A stretch of DNA of 64,000 nucleotides from DASSJT01 sp963715025. Lineage in GTDB: Bacteria > Actinomycetota > Actinomycetes > Actinomycetales > Dermatophilaceae. Positions 1-9,002 of this stretch are shown piece by piece (position 1 is the stretch's first letter; each line of letters begins with the position of its first letter). Where the stretch lies: NCBI GenBank assembly GCA_963715025.1, contig CAVQQQ010000009.1, positions 434,001-498,000 on the forward strand. The letters are read 5' to 3'. The position numbers and the translations under genes are program-made. The notes beneath the pieces were generated by a model. That model had not been told where the DNA came from. It did not search any database and saw only the letters and a program-made list of their open reading frames with translations.

Positions 1-1517
1 TCGGGTTTGAGGAGGGGAAACAGGATGGTCTCGCGGATATTGGCGCCGGTGAACAGCATGATGAGCCGGTCGATGCCCAGGCCGAGGCCACCCATCGGTG
101 GCGCGCCGTACTCGAGGGCGCGCAGGAAGTCCTCGTCGAGCTGCATCGCCTCCACGTCGCCAGCGGCTGCGGCGAGGGACTGGCTGGTCAGCACCTCGCG
201 CTGGATGACCGGGTCGACGAGCTCGGAGAACGCGGTGCCACGCTCGACGCCCGCGATGATGAGGTCCCAAGCTTCGATGAGGCCGGGCTTGCTTCGATGC
301 GGCCGGGCCAGCGGCTGGGCCGATGCGGGGTAGTCGCACACGAACGTGGGCTGCAGCAGGGTGGGCTCCACGAGTCTGCTGAGCATCTCCAGGACGATCT
401 TGTCGGCGCTCCAAGCGGGCTCGACGTCCATGTCGTGACGCTTGGCGATCGTCCGAAGGGTCTCGAGGTCGCTCTCTGGGGTGATCTCCTCGCCGACCGC
501 CTCGCTCACGCCGTCATAGACCGACAGCCACGCCCACTCGCCATCGAGGTCGACGACGCCAGCGGGCGTCGCGACCTGGCGCGAGCCCACGGCGTCGGCC
601 GCGGCGAGGAACATGGTGCGCATCAGCTCGGCCATGGTGTTCTGGTCGCCGTAGGCCTCGTAGGCCTCCAGCATCGTGAACTCTGCGCTGTGGGTGGCAT
701 CGATGCCCTCGTTGCGGAAGATGCGCCCGATCTCGAAGACCTTGTCGACCCCGCCCACGACCGCCTTCTTGAGGTTGAGCTCCAAGGCGATGCGCAGCGT
801 CATCTCCTGGTCGAAGGCGTTGATATGCGTCCGGAACGGTCGGGCGGCGGCGCCGCCGTGGACCAGCTGGAGCACCGGGGTCTCGATCTCGAGGTAGCCC
901 CGCTCCTCCAGCGTGCTGCGGATCGCCCGGACGATCGCGGAGCGGGTGCGCACCATGTCACGGGACTCCTGCCGCACGATGAGGTCGGCGTAGCGCTGCC
1001 GCACGCGTGCCTCTTCGGACAGCTCCTTGTGCAGCACGGGCAGGGGGCGCAGGGCCTTCGACGCCATCTCCCATCGGCTTGCCAACACGGACAGCTCGCC
1101 ACGCTTGCTGCTGATCACGCGCCCCTCGACCAACACGTGGTCGCCGAGGTCGACGCGCGACTTCCACTCGGCCAGAGCCTCCTCGCCGACCTCGGCGAGG
1201 CTGAGCATGACCTGCAACCGGGTGCCCACCCCCTCCTGGAGCGTGGCAAAGCACAGCTTGCCGGTATTGCGGATGAAGATGACCCGGCCCGCGACCGCGA
1301 CGACGTCCTGCGTCTCCTCGCCCGTCTGGAGGTGGCCCCACTGCTCCCGGACCTCGGCCAGCGTGTGGGTGCGACCGACATCCACTGGGTAGGGGTGCTT
1401 GCCACTCGACAGGATGCGCGCGCGCTTTTCGCGGCGCACCTTCATCTGCTCGGGCAGGTCTGCGTCGGGCAGGCCCTCAGGGTGGCTCGCCACGGGGTCA
1501 GGGGGAGTCTCGCTCAC
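1..1517 (-). CDS. lysS: Lysyl-tRNA synthetase, class II (3' end cut by window)
   Basis: Charges tRNA-Lys with lysine in the cytoplasm. Reading the minus strand from the GTG at 1517 gives one open frame to the window edge, with an N-terminal OB-fold anticodon-binding part followed by the class II catalytic core: motif 2 appears as FRNEGIDATHSAEFT and motif 3 as GLGLGIDRLIMLFT near the end. The frame has no stop because the last few codons lie outside the window, so the gene is nearly complete (about 505 codons visible). Its start overlaps the nadC 3' end by 20 bp, so it is probably translated from the same transcript. The + strand open frames opposite are shadows. Confidence 0.95.
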   Translation of the reverse strand, partial: MSETPPDPVASHPEGLPDADLPEQMKVRREKRARILSSGKHPYPVDVGRTHTLAEVREQWGHLQTGEETQDVVAVAGRVIFIRNTGKLCFATLQEGVGTRLQVMLSLAEVGEEALAEWKSRVDLGDHVLVEGRVISSKRGELSVLASRWEMASKALRPLPVLHKELSEEARVRQRYADLIVRQESRDMVRTRSAIVRAIRSTLEERGYLEIETPVLQLVHGGAAARPFRTHINAFDQEMTLRIALELNLKKAVVGGVDKVFEIGRIFRNEGIDATHSAEFTMLEAYEAYGDQNTMAELMRTMFLAAADAVGSRQVATPAGVVDLDGEWAWLSVYDGVSEAVGEEITPESDLETLRTIAKRHDMDVEPAWSADKIVLEMLSRLVEPTLLQPTFVCDYPASAQPLARPHRSKPGLIEAWDLIIAGVERGTAFSELVDPVIQREVLTSQSLAAAAGDVEAMQLDEDFLRALEYGAPPMGGLGLGIDRLIMLFTGANIRETILFPLLKP

Positions 1518-2424
1518 CCGGCAAGGGTATCGAGCGCGCCTGGGTGCGCTTCCGCCGCAGGTCCAGGGCGATGTCCATGATCGGCGAGGAGTGGGTCAAG
1601 GCGCCGACACTGAGGTAGTCGACTCCGGTCTCTGCGTAGGCCCGCGCTACCTCGAGGGTCAGTCCCCCGGTCGCCTCGACCTCGACCTGCTCCCGTGTCG
1701 CACGCACTACCTCCACCGTTGCCCGGAGCAGGTCGACGGGCATGTTGTCGCAGAGCAGGAAGCGGGCGCCGACGCCCACGGCCTCCAGCGCCTCCTCCGT
1801 CGTGGTCACCTCCACCTGGATGGGCACCTCCGGGAACCGGTCGCGGATCGACTCGTATGCCGCGGTGAGGCTCCCCGCCGCCAGTTTGTGGTTGTCCTTC
1901 ACCATGGCCACGTCGTAGAGGCCCATTCGCTTGTTCGTGCCCCCGCCCGCGCGGACGGCGTACTTCTCCAGGGCGCGCAGGCCCGGCGTGGTCTTGCGGG
2001 TGTCGAGGACGGTCGCACCGGTGTCTCGCAGCTCGATGGACCACAGCCGGGTGTGGGTGGCCACTCCGGAGAGGCGGCACAGGATGTTGAGCATCGTGCG
2101 TTCGCCGATCAGCACCGCCTGTGCCGGACCGCTGACGGTGGCCACGACCTCGCCCACGTGGCCCACGGATCCCTCGGCCGCGAGCACCTCGACCACCGGA
2201 GCTTCGAGGCCGACCCGATGTGCCACGTCCGCGAAGACGAGGTCGAGCACGGGCAGCCCCGCCACGACGCCGGCTCCGCGGACCACCACGTCGGCCATCG
2301 CCACCTGCTGCGCCGGGATGGTGGCCATCGAGGTCACATCGAGCCCGTCGGGGCCGAGGTCCTCGTCGAGCGCCATGGCGACGACGCGCTGGGCGTCCGC
2401 CACCGGGAAGCCGAAGTCGGTCAC
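1498..2424 (-). CDS. nadC: Nicotinate-nucleotide pyrophosphorylase (quinolinate phosphoribosyltransferase)
   Basis: Converts quinolinate plus PRPP to nicotinate mononucleotide, CO2 and PPi in de novo NAD synthesis. The 308-residue product carries the family signature LDTRKTTPGLRALEKYAV followed by GGGTNKRMGLYDVAMVKDNH, with the Arg/Lys/His residues that bind quinolinate and PRPP. The GTG at 2424 was chosen because it shares four bases (GTGA) with the nadB stop, a typical translational coupling. A much longer open frame continues upstream to 3366 but is the antisense-like shadow of nadB. Gene order lysS-nadC-nadB-panC is common in actinobacteria. Confidence 0.95.
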   Translation of the reverse strand: MTDFGFPVADAQRVVAMALDEDLGPDGLDVTSMATIPAQQVAMADVVVRGAGVVAGLPVLDLVFADVAHRVGLEAPVVEVLAAEGSVGHVGEVVATVSGPAQAVLIGERTMLNILCRLSGVATHTRLWSIELRDTGATVLDTRKTTPGLRALEKYAVRAGGGTNKRMGLYDVAMVKDNHKLAAGSLTAAYESIRDRFPEVPIQVEVTTTEEALEAVGVGARFLLCDNMPVDLLRATVEVVRATREQVEVEATGGLTLEVARAYAETGVDYLSVGALTHSSPIMDIALDLRRKRTQARSIPLPGERDSP

Positions 2425-4202
2425 GCGGGGTGCTCCTGTTCTTGGGCAGCGCTCCGGCCTGACCAGCTCTCGCCGACCGGACGGAACCACACCCGGACGC
2501 TGCCCTCCGGGGTGCGCACCGCCGACAGGTTGCCCAGCCAGTCCGGCTCGCTGTCGGGGTAGTCGCTGCGCACGTGCCCACCGCGAGACTCCTCTCGCAG
2601 GTGGGCCACCAGGGTGAGCACCTGTCCCAGGTGCAGCAGGTTGGTGGTCTCCCATGAGGGCGGACCCGCCTCGGAGGCCGGGGCGCGGCTCGTGGCCAGG
2701 GCGGCGAGCGCGCGGGCGGTCTCGACCGTTGACTCGGCCGACCGGACGACTCCGGTGCCTGAGGTCATCGCCCGCTGCACGTCGATCCGGCTGCGGGCAT
2801 CCAGCAGTGACTCGCCGGCCAACCCGCCGGCATACGGCATGGGCGTGGACTGAGGCAGGTCGCCCGAGGCGAGCCGCGCGGTGATGTCGTCTGTGATGCG
2901 GTGGGCGAAGACGAGTCCCTCCAGGAGGGAGTTGGACGCCAGCCGGTTTGCTCCGTGCACACCGGTGCAGGACACCTCCCCACAGGCGTAGAGGCCGTCG
3001 AGCGAGGCTCGGCCGTGGAGGTCGGTGCGAACGCCGCCGCTGGCGTAGTGCTGTGCCGGGGCGACCGGCAGCAGCTCGGTCGCGGGGTCGAAGCCGAGGT
3101 CGCGGCACCGCTCGACGATCGAGGGGAACCGCTCCTCGAGGAACTCGCGCCCCAGGTGGCGGGCATCCAGCCAGACGTGCTTCGCGCCCGTGGAGCGCAT
3201 CCGGTCGACGATGGCGCGGGACACGACGTCGCGCGGGGCCAGGTCCGCCTGCGGGTGCACGTCGAGCATGAAGCGGACGCCGTCGTCGTCGACGAGGAAG
3301 GCGCCCTCGCCGCGCACCGCCTCGGAGATCAGCGGCTGCTGCCCGGTGGAGCCCTCGCCCAGCCACAGCACCGTGGGGTGGAACTGCACGAACTCCAGGT
3401 CCGCCATCTCAGCACCCGCGCGCAGCGCAGCCGCCATACCGTCGCCGGTGGCCACCGACGGGTTGGTGGTCGAGGCGTAGATCTGGCCCAGCCCACCGGT
3501 CGCGAGGACTACGGCGCGTGCGTGGGCCGCGCCGACGCCGTCCATCTGGCCCTCGCCGATGACGTGCAGGGTGACCCCGCAGACCCGGGCATCGGCGTCC
3601 TGGAGCAGGTCGACCACCAGGGCATGCTCGATCACCACGATCCCGGGATCGTCCTGGACCCGCTTGAGCGCCGTGATGAGCGCCCGCGAGATCTCCTTGC
3701 CAGTGGCGTCGCCGCCTGCGTGGGCGATGCGGTCGCGCCCGTGGCCGCCCTCGCGGGTCAGCTTGAGCTCGCCCTCCTCGTCGAGGTCGAACTCCGCGCC
3801 CAGAGCGACGAGCTCGCGCACGCGCTTCGGTCCCTCTTCCACGAGGGCGCGCACCGCGGCGACGTCGCACACGCCGACGCCCGCCACGAGGGTGTCGCGC
3901 AGGTGGTCCTCGGGCGAGTCAGTCGGGTGGAGGGCAGCGGCGATGCCCCCCTGGGCCCACGCGGTCGAGCCGGCCGACAGCTGGGTCTTCGTCACCAGCA
4001 GAACCGTGTCGACGCGCTCACGCAGCCGAAGCGCAGCGGTCAGGCCGGCGATCCCCGACCCCACGACGATCACGTCGGCAGACGTGGTCCAGCCGGGGTC
4101 CGGCGCGACCAGGCGGCGGGGCAGGTTCAGCGCCGGCCAGGTGACCGGCAGGTCGATACTTCTCCATTCGGGTGAGACAGCGACTGCGTCGGGATCAGGC
4201 AT
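2421..4202 (-). CDS. nadB: L-aspartate oxidase
   Basis: FAD enzyme that oxidises L-aspartate to iminoaspartate, the first step towards quinolinate. About 593 residues. The N-terminal FAD dinucleotide fold is GSGIAGLTAAL; the substrate-side motif HAGGDATGKEI and the C-terminal FAD motif HGANRLASNSLLEGLVF are both present. The longest frame starts at 4274, but the ATG at 4202 (MPDPDAVAV) gives a normal N terminus and leaves a 13-bp gap from the panC stop side. nadA is not in the window, so the partner quinolinate synthase must be encoded elsewhere or beyond this locus. Confidence 0.94.
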   Translation of the reverse strand: MPDPDAVAVSPEWRSIDLPVTWPALNLPRRLVAPDPGWTTSADVIVVGSGIAGLTAALRLRERVDTVLLVTKTQLSAGSTAWAQGGIAAALHPTDSPEDHLRDTLVAGVGVCDVAAVRALVEEGPKRVRELVALGAEFDLDEEGELKLTREGGHGRDRIAHAGGDATGKEISRALITALKRVQDDPGIVVIEHALVVDLLQDADARVCGVTLHVIGEGQMDGVGAAHARAVVLATGGLGQIYASTTNPSVATGDGMAAALRAGAEMADLEFVQFHPTVLWLGEGSTGQQPLISEAVRGEGAFLVDDDGVRFMLDVHPQADLAPRDVVSRAIVDRMRSTGAKHVWLDARHLGREFLEERFPSIVERCRDLGFDPATELLPVAPAQHYASGGVRTDLHGRASLDGLYACGEVSCTGVHGANRLASNSLLEGLVFAHRITDDITARLASGDLPQSTPMPYAGGLAGESLLDARSRIDVQRAMTSGTGVVRSAESTVETARALAALATSRAPASEAGPPSWETTNLLHLGQVLTLVAHLREESRGGHVRSDYPDSEPDWLGNLSAVRTPEGSVRVWFRPVGESWSGRSAAQEQEHPA

Positions 4203-4215
4203 GGTTGCGGGTCCT

Positions 4216-5151
4216 TCAGCGGTTCGACGGGGCTGGGGCTTCGGAGTGCACGTCGGAGAAGACCTCCAGGGCACCTCCGCCGGGTCCGACGCGGACGGGC
4301 ACGTTGTCGATCAGGCGCGTGGTGCCGACCCGGCCGGCGACGGCGAGCAGGGCCTCGCCGCGGTACCACTCGGGCACGTCTTCGAGGGTGGTGGGGTGCA
4401 CCAGCACGAGGTAGTCGATCAGCGCCAGTGGCTCACGGACCACCACCGCACGGGCGGCCCGGCGGATCGCCGACGGCCCCTCTGCCGCGGCGTCTGCCCC
4501 GGCTCGCAGGGCCTGGGAGAGGCACTGGGCGACCTCGCGGTCGGAGGGCGTGAGGTAGGTGTTGCGGCTCGACATCGCCAGGCCATCCGGCTCGCGCACG
4601 GTCGGCACCGAGACCACGTCGACACTGAAGTCGAGGTCGCGCACCATCCGCCGGATGAGGAGGAGCTGCTGTGCGTCCTTCTGGCCGTAGTAGGCAGAGT
4701 CGGCACGGGTCAGGTTCATCAGCTTGGCCACCACAGTGAGCATTCCGTCGAAGTGTCCGGGCCGCGCCTGTCCCTCGAGGACGTCACCGAGGGGGCCGGC
4801 GGAGATGCGTACGCCCGGATCGCCGTCCTGGTAGACGACGTCAGGGGTCGGTGCGAACACGAGGTCGACACCGGCGCTCGTGCAGATCTCCAGGTCTGCG
4901 TCAAAGGTGCGGGGATATCGGGAGAGGTCCTCCCTGGGACCGAACTGGAGCGGGTTGAGGAAGATCGTCACGATGACGTGGTCGGCCCGCTGGCGAGCGG
5001 TGCGGATGAGCGTGGCATGGCCGTCGTGGAGAGCGCCCATGGTCATCACAACGGCGACATCACCGCCGGTCAGCGCGGCACGCGCCTCGCGCAGTTCTTC
5101 GCGCGTGCGGGCCACCACCGGCGCGATGGTCTGCGTTGGGCTCTCGGTCAC
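4216..5151 (-). CDS. panC: Pantothenate synthetase
   Basis: Joins pantoate and beta-alanine using ATP to make pantothenate, the coenzyme A precursor. 311 residues starting VTESPTQT at the GTG at 5151, which overlaps the stop of the upstream DUF2520 gene (GTGA). The nucleotidyltransferase HxGH-type motif is TMGALHDGHATLI, followed by FGPREDLSRYPR (pantoate site) and YYGQKDAQQLLLIRRMV; the KMSKS-like element is SSRNTYLT. In the raw sequence the frame appears fused to the upstream gene because of a one-base insertion at about 5351, so the long 617-residue open frame should not be taken as a bifunctional protein. Confidence 0.95.
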   Translation of the reverse strand: MTESPTQTIAPVVARTREELREARAALTGGDVAVVMTMGALHDGHATLIRTARQRADHVIVTIFLNPLQFGPREDLSRYPRTFDADLEICTSAGVDLVFAPTPDVVYQDGDPGVRISAGPLGDVLEGQARPGHFDGMLTVVAKLMNLTRADSAYYGQKDAQQLLLIRRMVRDLDFSVDVVSVPTVREPDGLAMSSRNTYLTPSDREVAQCLSQALRAGADAAAEGPSAIRRAARAVVVREPLALIDYLVLVHPTTLEDVPEWYRGEALLAVAGRVGTTRLIDNVPVRVGPGGGALEVFSDVHSEAPAPSNR

Positions 5152-6069
5152 GTGTCGCTCCTGGGAGGAATGGCCTGTGTGGCCAGGATGTCGAGCAGCG
5201 GCTCGGCCGCGCTCGCGCGCAGCCGGCCGGAGGCGAGCGCCCGCTCGGCCGTGGCCCGCGCGAGGGCAACGTAGGTGGGCCGGATGTCGGGGGCCAGGCC
5301 CTCGAGCTGGCGGAGGTGCTCGGCCACCGTGCCCACGTCGCCGCGCGCGACCGGGCCCGGTGAGCGCGGCATCTCCCGCGCGCAGGGTGTTGTCGAGGGC
5401 CGCGCTGACCAGTGGCTCCAGCACCCGGCTGGGGTTCTCGACCCCCGCCTCGGACAGGATCTGCATCGCCTGGCTCACCAGGGTGACGAGGTGGTTGGAC
5501 CCGTGCGCCAGCGCCGCATGGTAGCGGGGGCGAGCGGCCTCCTCGATCCACACCGGCTCGGCACCGATCTCGAGCACGAGTGCCTCGGCCACCGGCCGGA
5601 GCTCCGGCGGCGCGGTCACGCCGAAGCAGCAGTCGCCGAGGCGGGTGAGGTCCATGGCGGTGCCGGTGAAGGTCATGGCCGGGTGCAGAGCGAGCGGCAG
5701 GATGTGGCTCGACAGCGCCGGCGCCAGCACACCGATGCCGTGGCGGCCGGACGTGTGAGCCACGATCTGGCCCGCCTGCCAGGCCCGGGTCGCGGTCAGT
5801 CCGGTCACGAGATCGGCGAGGGCGTCGTCCGGGACCGCAAGGATGACGAGTTCGGCGCGCCGCACCACCTCATCGACCGGCAACAGGGGTATGCCGGGCA
5901 GCAAGGTCTGGGCCCGGGCCCGGCTCGCCTCGGAGACGCCTGAGACAGCAACCACCCGGTGGCCGGCATGATGGAGCGCGGCCCCGAGGACGGCCCCCAC
6001 CCGTCCGGCGCCGACGATGCCGGTAGCGAGACGGGCGGGACGCTGCCCGAACGTCTCCTCGGTCGTCAC
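5148..6069 (-). pseudogene. Rossmann-like/DUF2520 protein, frameshifted at about 5351
   Basis: An NAD(P)-binding Rossmann protein of the DUF2520 family, a ketopantoate-reductase-like family commonly found next to panC; its reaction is not established here. The N-terminal dinucleotide fold is GIVGAGRVGAVLG, and the DUF2520 half begins around LALHPAMTFTG. The frame runs cleanly to LRAGDAALTGP, then one extra base in the run ccgggcccgg (5351-5360) throws it out of frame. The expected C terminus, VARGDVGTVAEHLRQLEG onward, continues in the next frame to a stop at 5148 that overlaps the panC start. Repairing one base gives a normal ~306-residue protein, so a sequencing indel is as likely as a real mutation. 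Confidence 0.85.
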
Positions 6070-6125
6070 GCTGTGAACGCTACCGCCATGGCCGAGCGGT
6101 CCGCCGCGTGGCTACGGTTGCGCTC

Positions 6126-7070
6126 GTGGGTGTGATGGGGTGGCCAGAGGCCTGGCAGGAGGCGCTGTACGGCGACGTCGGCTTCTACCGCTGCGCCGAC
6201 GGACCTGCGGCGCACTTCACCACCGCGACCCACGCCAGTCTCGGTATGGCCCTTGCGCGCGCCCTCCTCGTGGTGGCCGGTGCGGACCGGCTGGGGCACG
6301 TGGTCGACGTCGGCTGCGGCCGCGGCGAGCTGCTCGGGCATCTTCGCGCCCTCGACCCGAAGATCGCCCTGACCGGGGTCGACGTCGTCGCCCGCCCTGT
6401 GGATCTGGACTCTTCCATCAGGTGGCTCCAGTCGCCCGGTGGGGCCGAGCTGCCCACAGACCTGGGCCCGCTCGACCACGCCCTCGTCTTCGCCCACGAG
6501 TGGCTCGACGTCGTGCCGTGCGAGGTCGCCGAGGTCGATCCCGCCGGCATGCTGCGCCGCCGGCTGGTCGACCCGGAGACCGGCCGTGAGGAGTGGGGGG
6601 GCCGCTTGGCGCCCGAGGAGTCAGCCTGGGTGGCGGCGCACTGGCCCGCTCACACCCCAGGGCAGCGGGTCGAGGTCGGCCTGGGCCGTGACCGGGCCTG
6701 GGCCGGCCTCCTGGCCCGCCTGCGCAGTGGCACCGCGATCGCCGTCGACTATGGCCACCGGAGCGGTGAGCGTCCCGCCCACGGCACGCTCACGGCATAC
6801 CGCGAGGGCGGCGTCGTCGCACCGGTGCCGGACGGCACCTGTGACCTGACCGCCCACGTCGCGATGGACACCCTCGATCACGACGAGCTGGTCGACCAGC
6901 GGACCATGCTCCACTCCCTGGGCCTCAGCGGTCGCACCCCGCCGCGCGAATTGGCCTCGGCTGACCCGGCCGCCTATCTCCGCGCCCTGACCGAGTCGTC
7001 CGCGGTCACCGCCCTGACTGCGCCAGGGAGCTTCGGCGACTTCCTCTGGGCGGTCAAGCGCGTGGGCTGA
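6126..7070 (+). CDS. MidA/NDUFAF7-like SAM-dependent methyltransferase (COG1565)
   Basis: A Rossmann methyltransferase of the MidA/NDUFAF7 family. It shows the N-terminal block ALYGDVGFYRCADGPAAHF typical of that family, then the SAM-binding loop VVDVGCGRGELLGHL and the acidic strand TGVDVVARPVD. Mitochondrial NDUFAF7 dimethylates an arginine in the 49-kDa complex I subunit, the homologue of NuoD, and a lone nuoD-like gene sits 1.9 kb downstream, so a similar job is a reasonable inference. The start is uncertain: GTG 6108, GTG 6126 and ATG 6135 are in frame and none has a strong ribosome site. The 3' end overlaps the convergent P450 gene by 17 bp. Confidence 0.82.
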   Translation: MGVMGWPEAWQEALYGDVGFYRCADGPAAHFTTATHASLGMALARALLVVAGADRLGHVVDVGCGRGELLGHLRALDPKIALTGVDVVARPVDLDSSIRWLQSPGGAELPTDLGPLDHALVFAHEWLDVVPCEVAEVDPAGMLRRRLVDPETGREEWGGRLAPEESAWVAAHWPAHTPGQRVEVGLGRDRAWAGLLARLRSGTAIAVDYGHRSGERPAHGTLTAYREGGVVAPVPDGTCDLTAHVAMDTLDHDELVDQRTMLHSLGLSGRTPPRELASADPAAYLRALTESSAVTALTAPGSFGDFLWAVKRVG

Positions 7071-8242
7071 CGACCAGCCGCTCGAACCCGCGCAGGACGA
7101 ACGTCGGGCGGCGCACCACCTCCACCAGCTGGAGGTCGGGGAAGCGGGACAGGAGGGTGCGCACCGACACCTGCACCTCCAGCCGGGCCAGCGGTGCGCC
7201 GATGCAGAAGTGGATGCCGAGGCCGAAGGCCAGGTGCGGGTTGGGGTCGCGCCCAGGGTCGAAGATGTCCGGGCTGGCGAACACCGCGGGGTCGCGGTTG
7301 GCCGCGCCGAGCAGGGCGGCGATCTTCTGGCCGGGCTCGATATTGACGTCGCCGATCCGGACCGGCGCGGTGGCCGTTCGCTCGAAGAGGTGCAGCGGGC
7401 TGTCGTGCCGGAGGAGCTCCTCGACGAGGGCGGCCACGGCCGCCTCGTCGTCGAGGTTCGGCACTGCTGCGCCGGACTCCAGCAGCGAGTGGAGCCCGTT
7501 GCCGAAGCCGTTGACGCTGGCCTCGTGCCCCGCGTTGAGCAGCAGCACGGCGGTCGCGACCAGTTCGCGGGTGCTGAGCCGGTCGCCCCCGTCCCGGGCG
7601 TGGACCAAGTCTGTGAGCAGGTCGGCGCCAGGGTGCGCGCGCCCGGTGGGTGGCGAGTTCCTCGACGTATGCCGCGAACTCGCCTGCGGCAGTCCGGGCG
7701 GCGAGTTCCTGCTGCGGAGTCCGGCCGACCTCGTACATCTTGACGATCGCCTGCGACCACGGGCGCAGCAGGTGGCGGTCGGCCTCTGGCCAGCCGAGGA
7801 GCTCGGCGATGACCAGGACGGGGAGCGGCTCGGCGTAGCCGGCAAGGACGTCGAACGGCCCGCCCGTGGCGCACTCGTCCAGCAGCCGGGCTGCGAGTTC
7901 CCGGATGCGGGGGGCCAGGCGTGCGACGTGGCCGCGGGCGAAGGCGCCCGAGACGAGCCGTCGCAGCCGGGTGTGCTTGGGCGGCTCGCTGTCGAGGATC
8001 GAGTCGGCGTGCAGCCAGTTGAAGGTGTCCCATTCGTCGGCCGGTTCCCTGGGCGTGAACAGGCGGCCCAGCCTGCGGTCGCGCAGGACGGCGCTGCAGG
8101 TCTGGTGCGACGTCGCTAGGTACATGCCCGCGCCCGAGTGCCAGGCGACCGGGGCGGCCGTGCGCAGCGCTGCGAAATGGGGGTAAGGGTCCGCCACGGT
8201 CGCCGGGTCGGCGAGGTCGAGCAGGTCGACGGCGTCGGGCAT
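7054..8242 (-). pseudogene. Cytochrome P450, frameshifted at about 7636
   Basis: A soluble bacterial haem monooxygenase; the substrate cannot be told from sequence. Reading from ATG 8242 (MPDAVDLLDLADP) the frame covers helices A to G and stops making sense at ELATHRARAPW; the continuation HPGADLLTDLVHARDGG is in the next frame because of one extra base in a gcgcgcg run near 7636. The second half has the I-helix LLLNAGHEA, the K-helix EELLR (ExxR) and the haem ligand loop FGLGIHFCIGAPLARLE. Repaired length is about 396 residues, normal for the family. No ferredoxin or reductase gene is nearby. Either a sequencing indel or a recent pseudogene. Confidence 0.88.
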
Positions 8243-8394
8243 CGCGGGCACGGGACCAGCCTGCCCCACCGGAGCAAAGCACGTCGGGGTGTCCGGCTTG
8301 TGTTGTCTGTCGGGCATGCGTGGCGCACACTTGGCCGCTGGCGCCCCCACTACACCCTGGCACGACGTCGCCGGGGCGACAGGAAGGACGAGGG

Positions 8395-8967
8395 ATGAGG
8401 ACGCGTGCAGCCCGAGCCGCCGTCTCAGCCGCACTCCTGCCGCTGGTCGCCGTGGCGAGTGGCTGCGGCAGCGAGCCGTCGCACGGCGGGATCGCGGTGA
8501 AAACCGTGACGGTCACGCCGACGGTCACCGTGACCGGTCAGACGTCTGCCTCGTCGAGCACCAGCGCGCTCGGCACGCCGCCGGAGAGCCCGGTCAAGGG
8601 CCGCAAGTACGACTTCGGCACGGTGGCCCGGCTGGCCTCCTCGGGAGGCTACGACATCGTCGTCCTCGACCGCTGGACCGACCCGTCGGTCAGCGACGGC
8701 AAGCTCGCGCGTGAGGGTGTGCCGATCCGCGGGTACCAGGGCATGCCCTTCACCAACCAGAACACCAAGACGGTCTTTCGCATCCCCGCCGCCCAGGACG
8801 CCGTCGTTTTGCTGCACCACTGCACGGCAAAGGACGACCCCTGGCAGACCCGCTCCGGCAGTGTCGCCGATCTCGGCTCGCTGCCCGACGAGGACAAGAT
8901 CCTCCTGCTGACCCTCGACGCCGACGGACTGATGGTGCGGGCGGAGAACCTTCCACGCTGCCCCTGA
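8395..8967 (+). CDS. Putative lipoprotein of unknown function
   Basis: The ATG at 8395 follows an AGGAAGGACGAGGG ribosome site. The product (190 residues) opens with a basic stretch and hydrophobic core ending in a lipobox, VAVASGC, so Cys is predicted to be lipidated and the protein anchored outside the membrane. A low-complexity Thr/Val/Ser linker (TVTVTPTVTVTG) precedes a compact domain of about 130 residues beginning GRKYDFGTVARLASSGG. A HHCTAKDDPWQ segment near residue 145 is notable. I do not recognise the family. It is divergent from the P450 gene; the 150-bp gap 8243-8394 should hold both promoters. Confidence 0.75.
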   Translation: MRTRAARAAVSAALLPLVAVASGCGSEPSHGGIAVKTVTVTPTVTVTGQTSASSSTSALGTPPESPVKGRKYDFGTVARLASSGGYDIVVLDRWTDPSVSDGKLAREGVPIRGYQGMPFTNQNTKTVFRIPAAQDAVVLLHHCTAKDDPWQTRSGSVADLGSLPDEDKILLLTLDADGLMVRAENLPRCP

Positions 8968-9002
8968 GCCCCCAGGCCCCGGCGGCTGGCAGACTGCCCC
9001 GT

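Noticed and set aside
4216..6069. A natural DUF2520-PanC fusion protein
   Set aside because: The join is created by one extra base at ~5351; the DUF2520 C terminus and stop are intact in the next frame and overlap a normal panC start.
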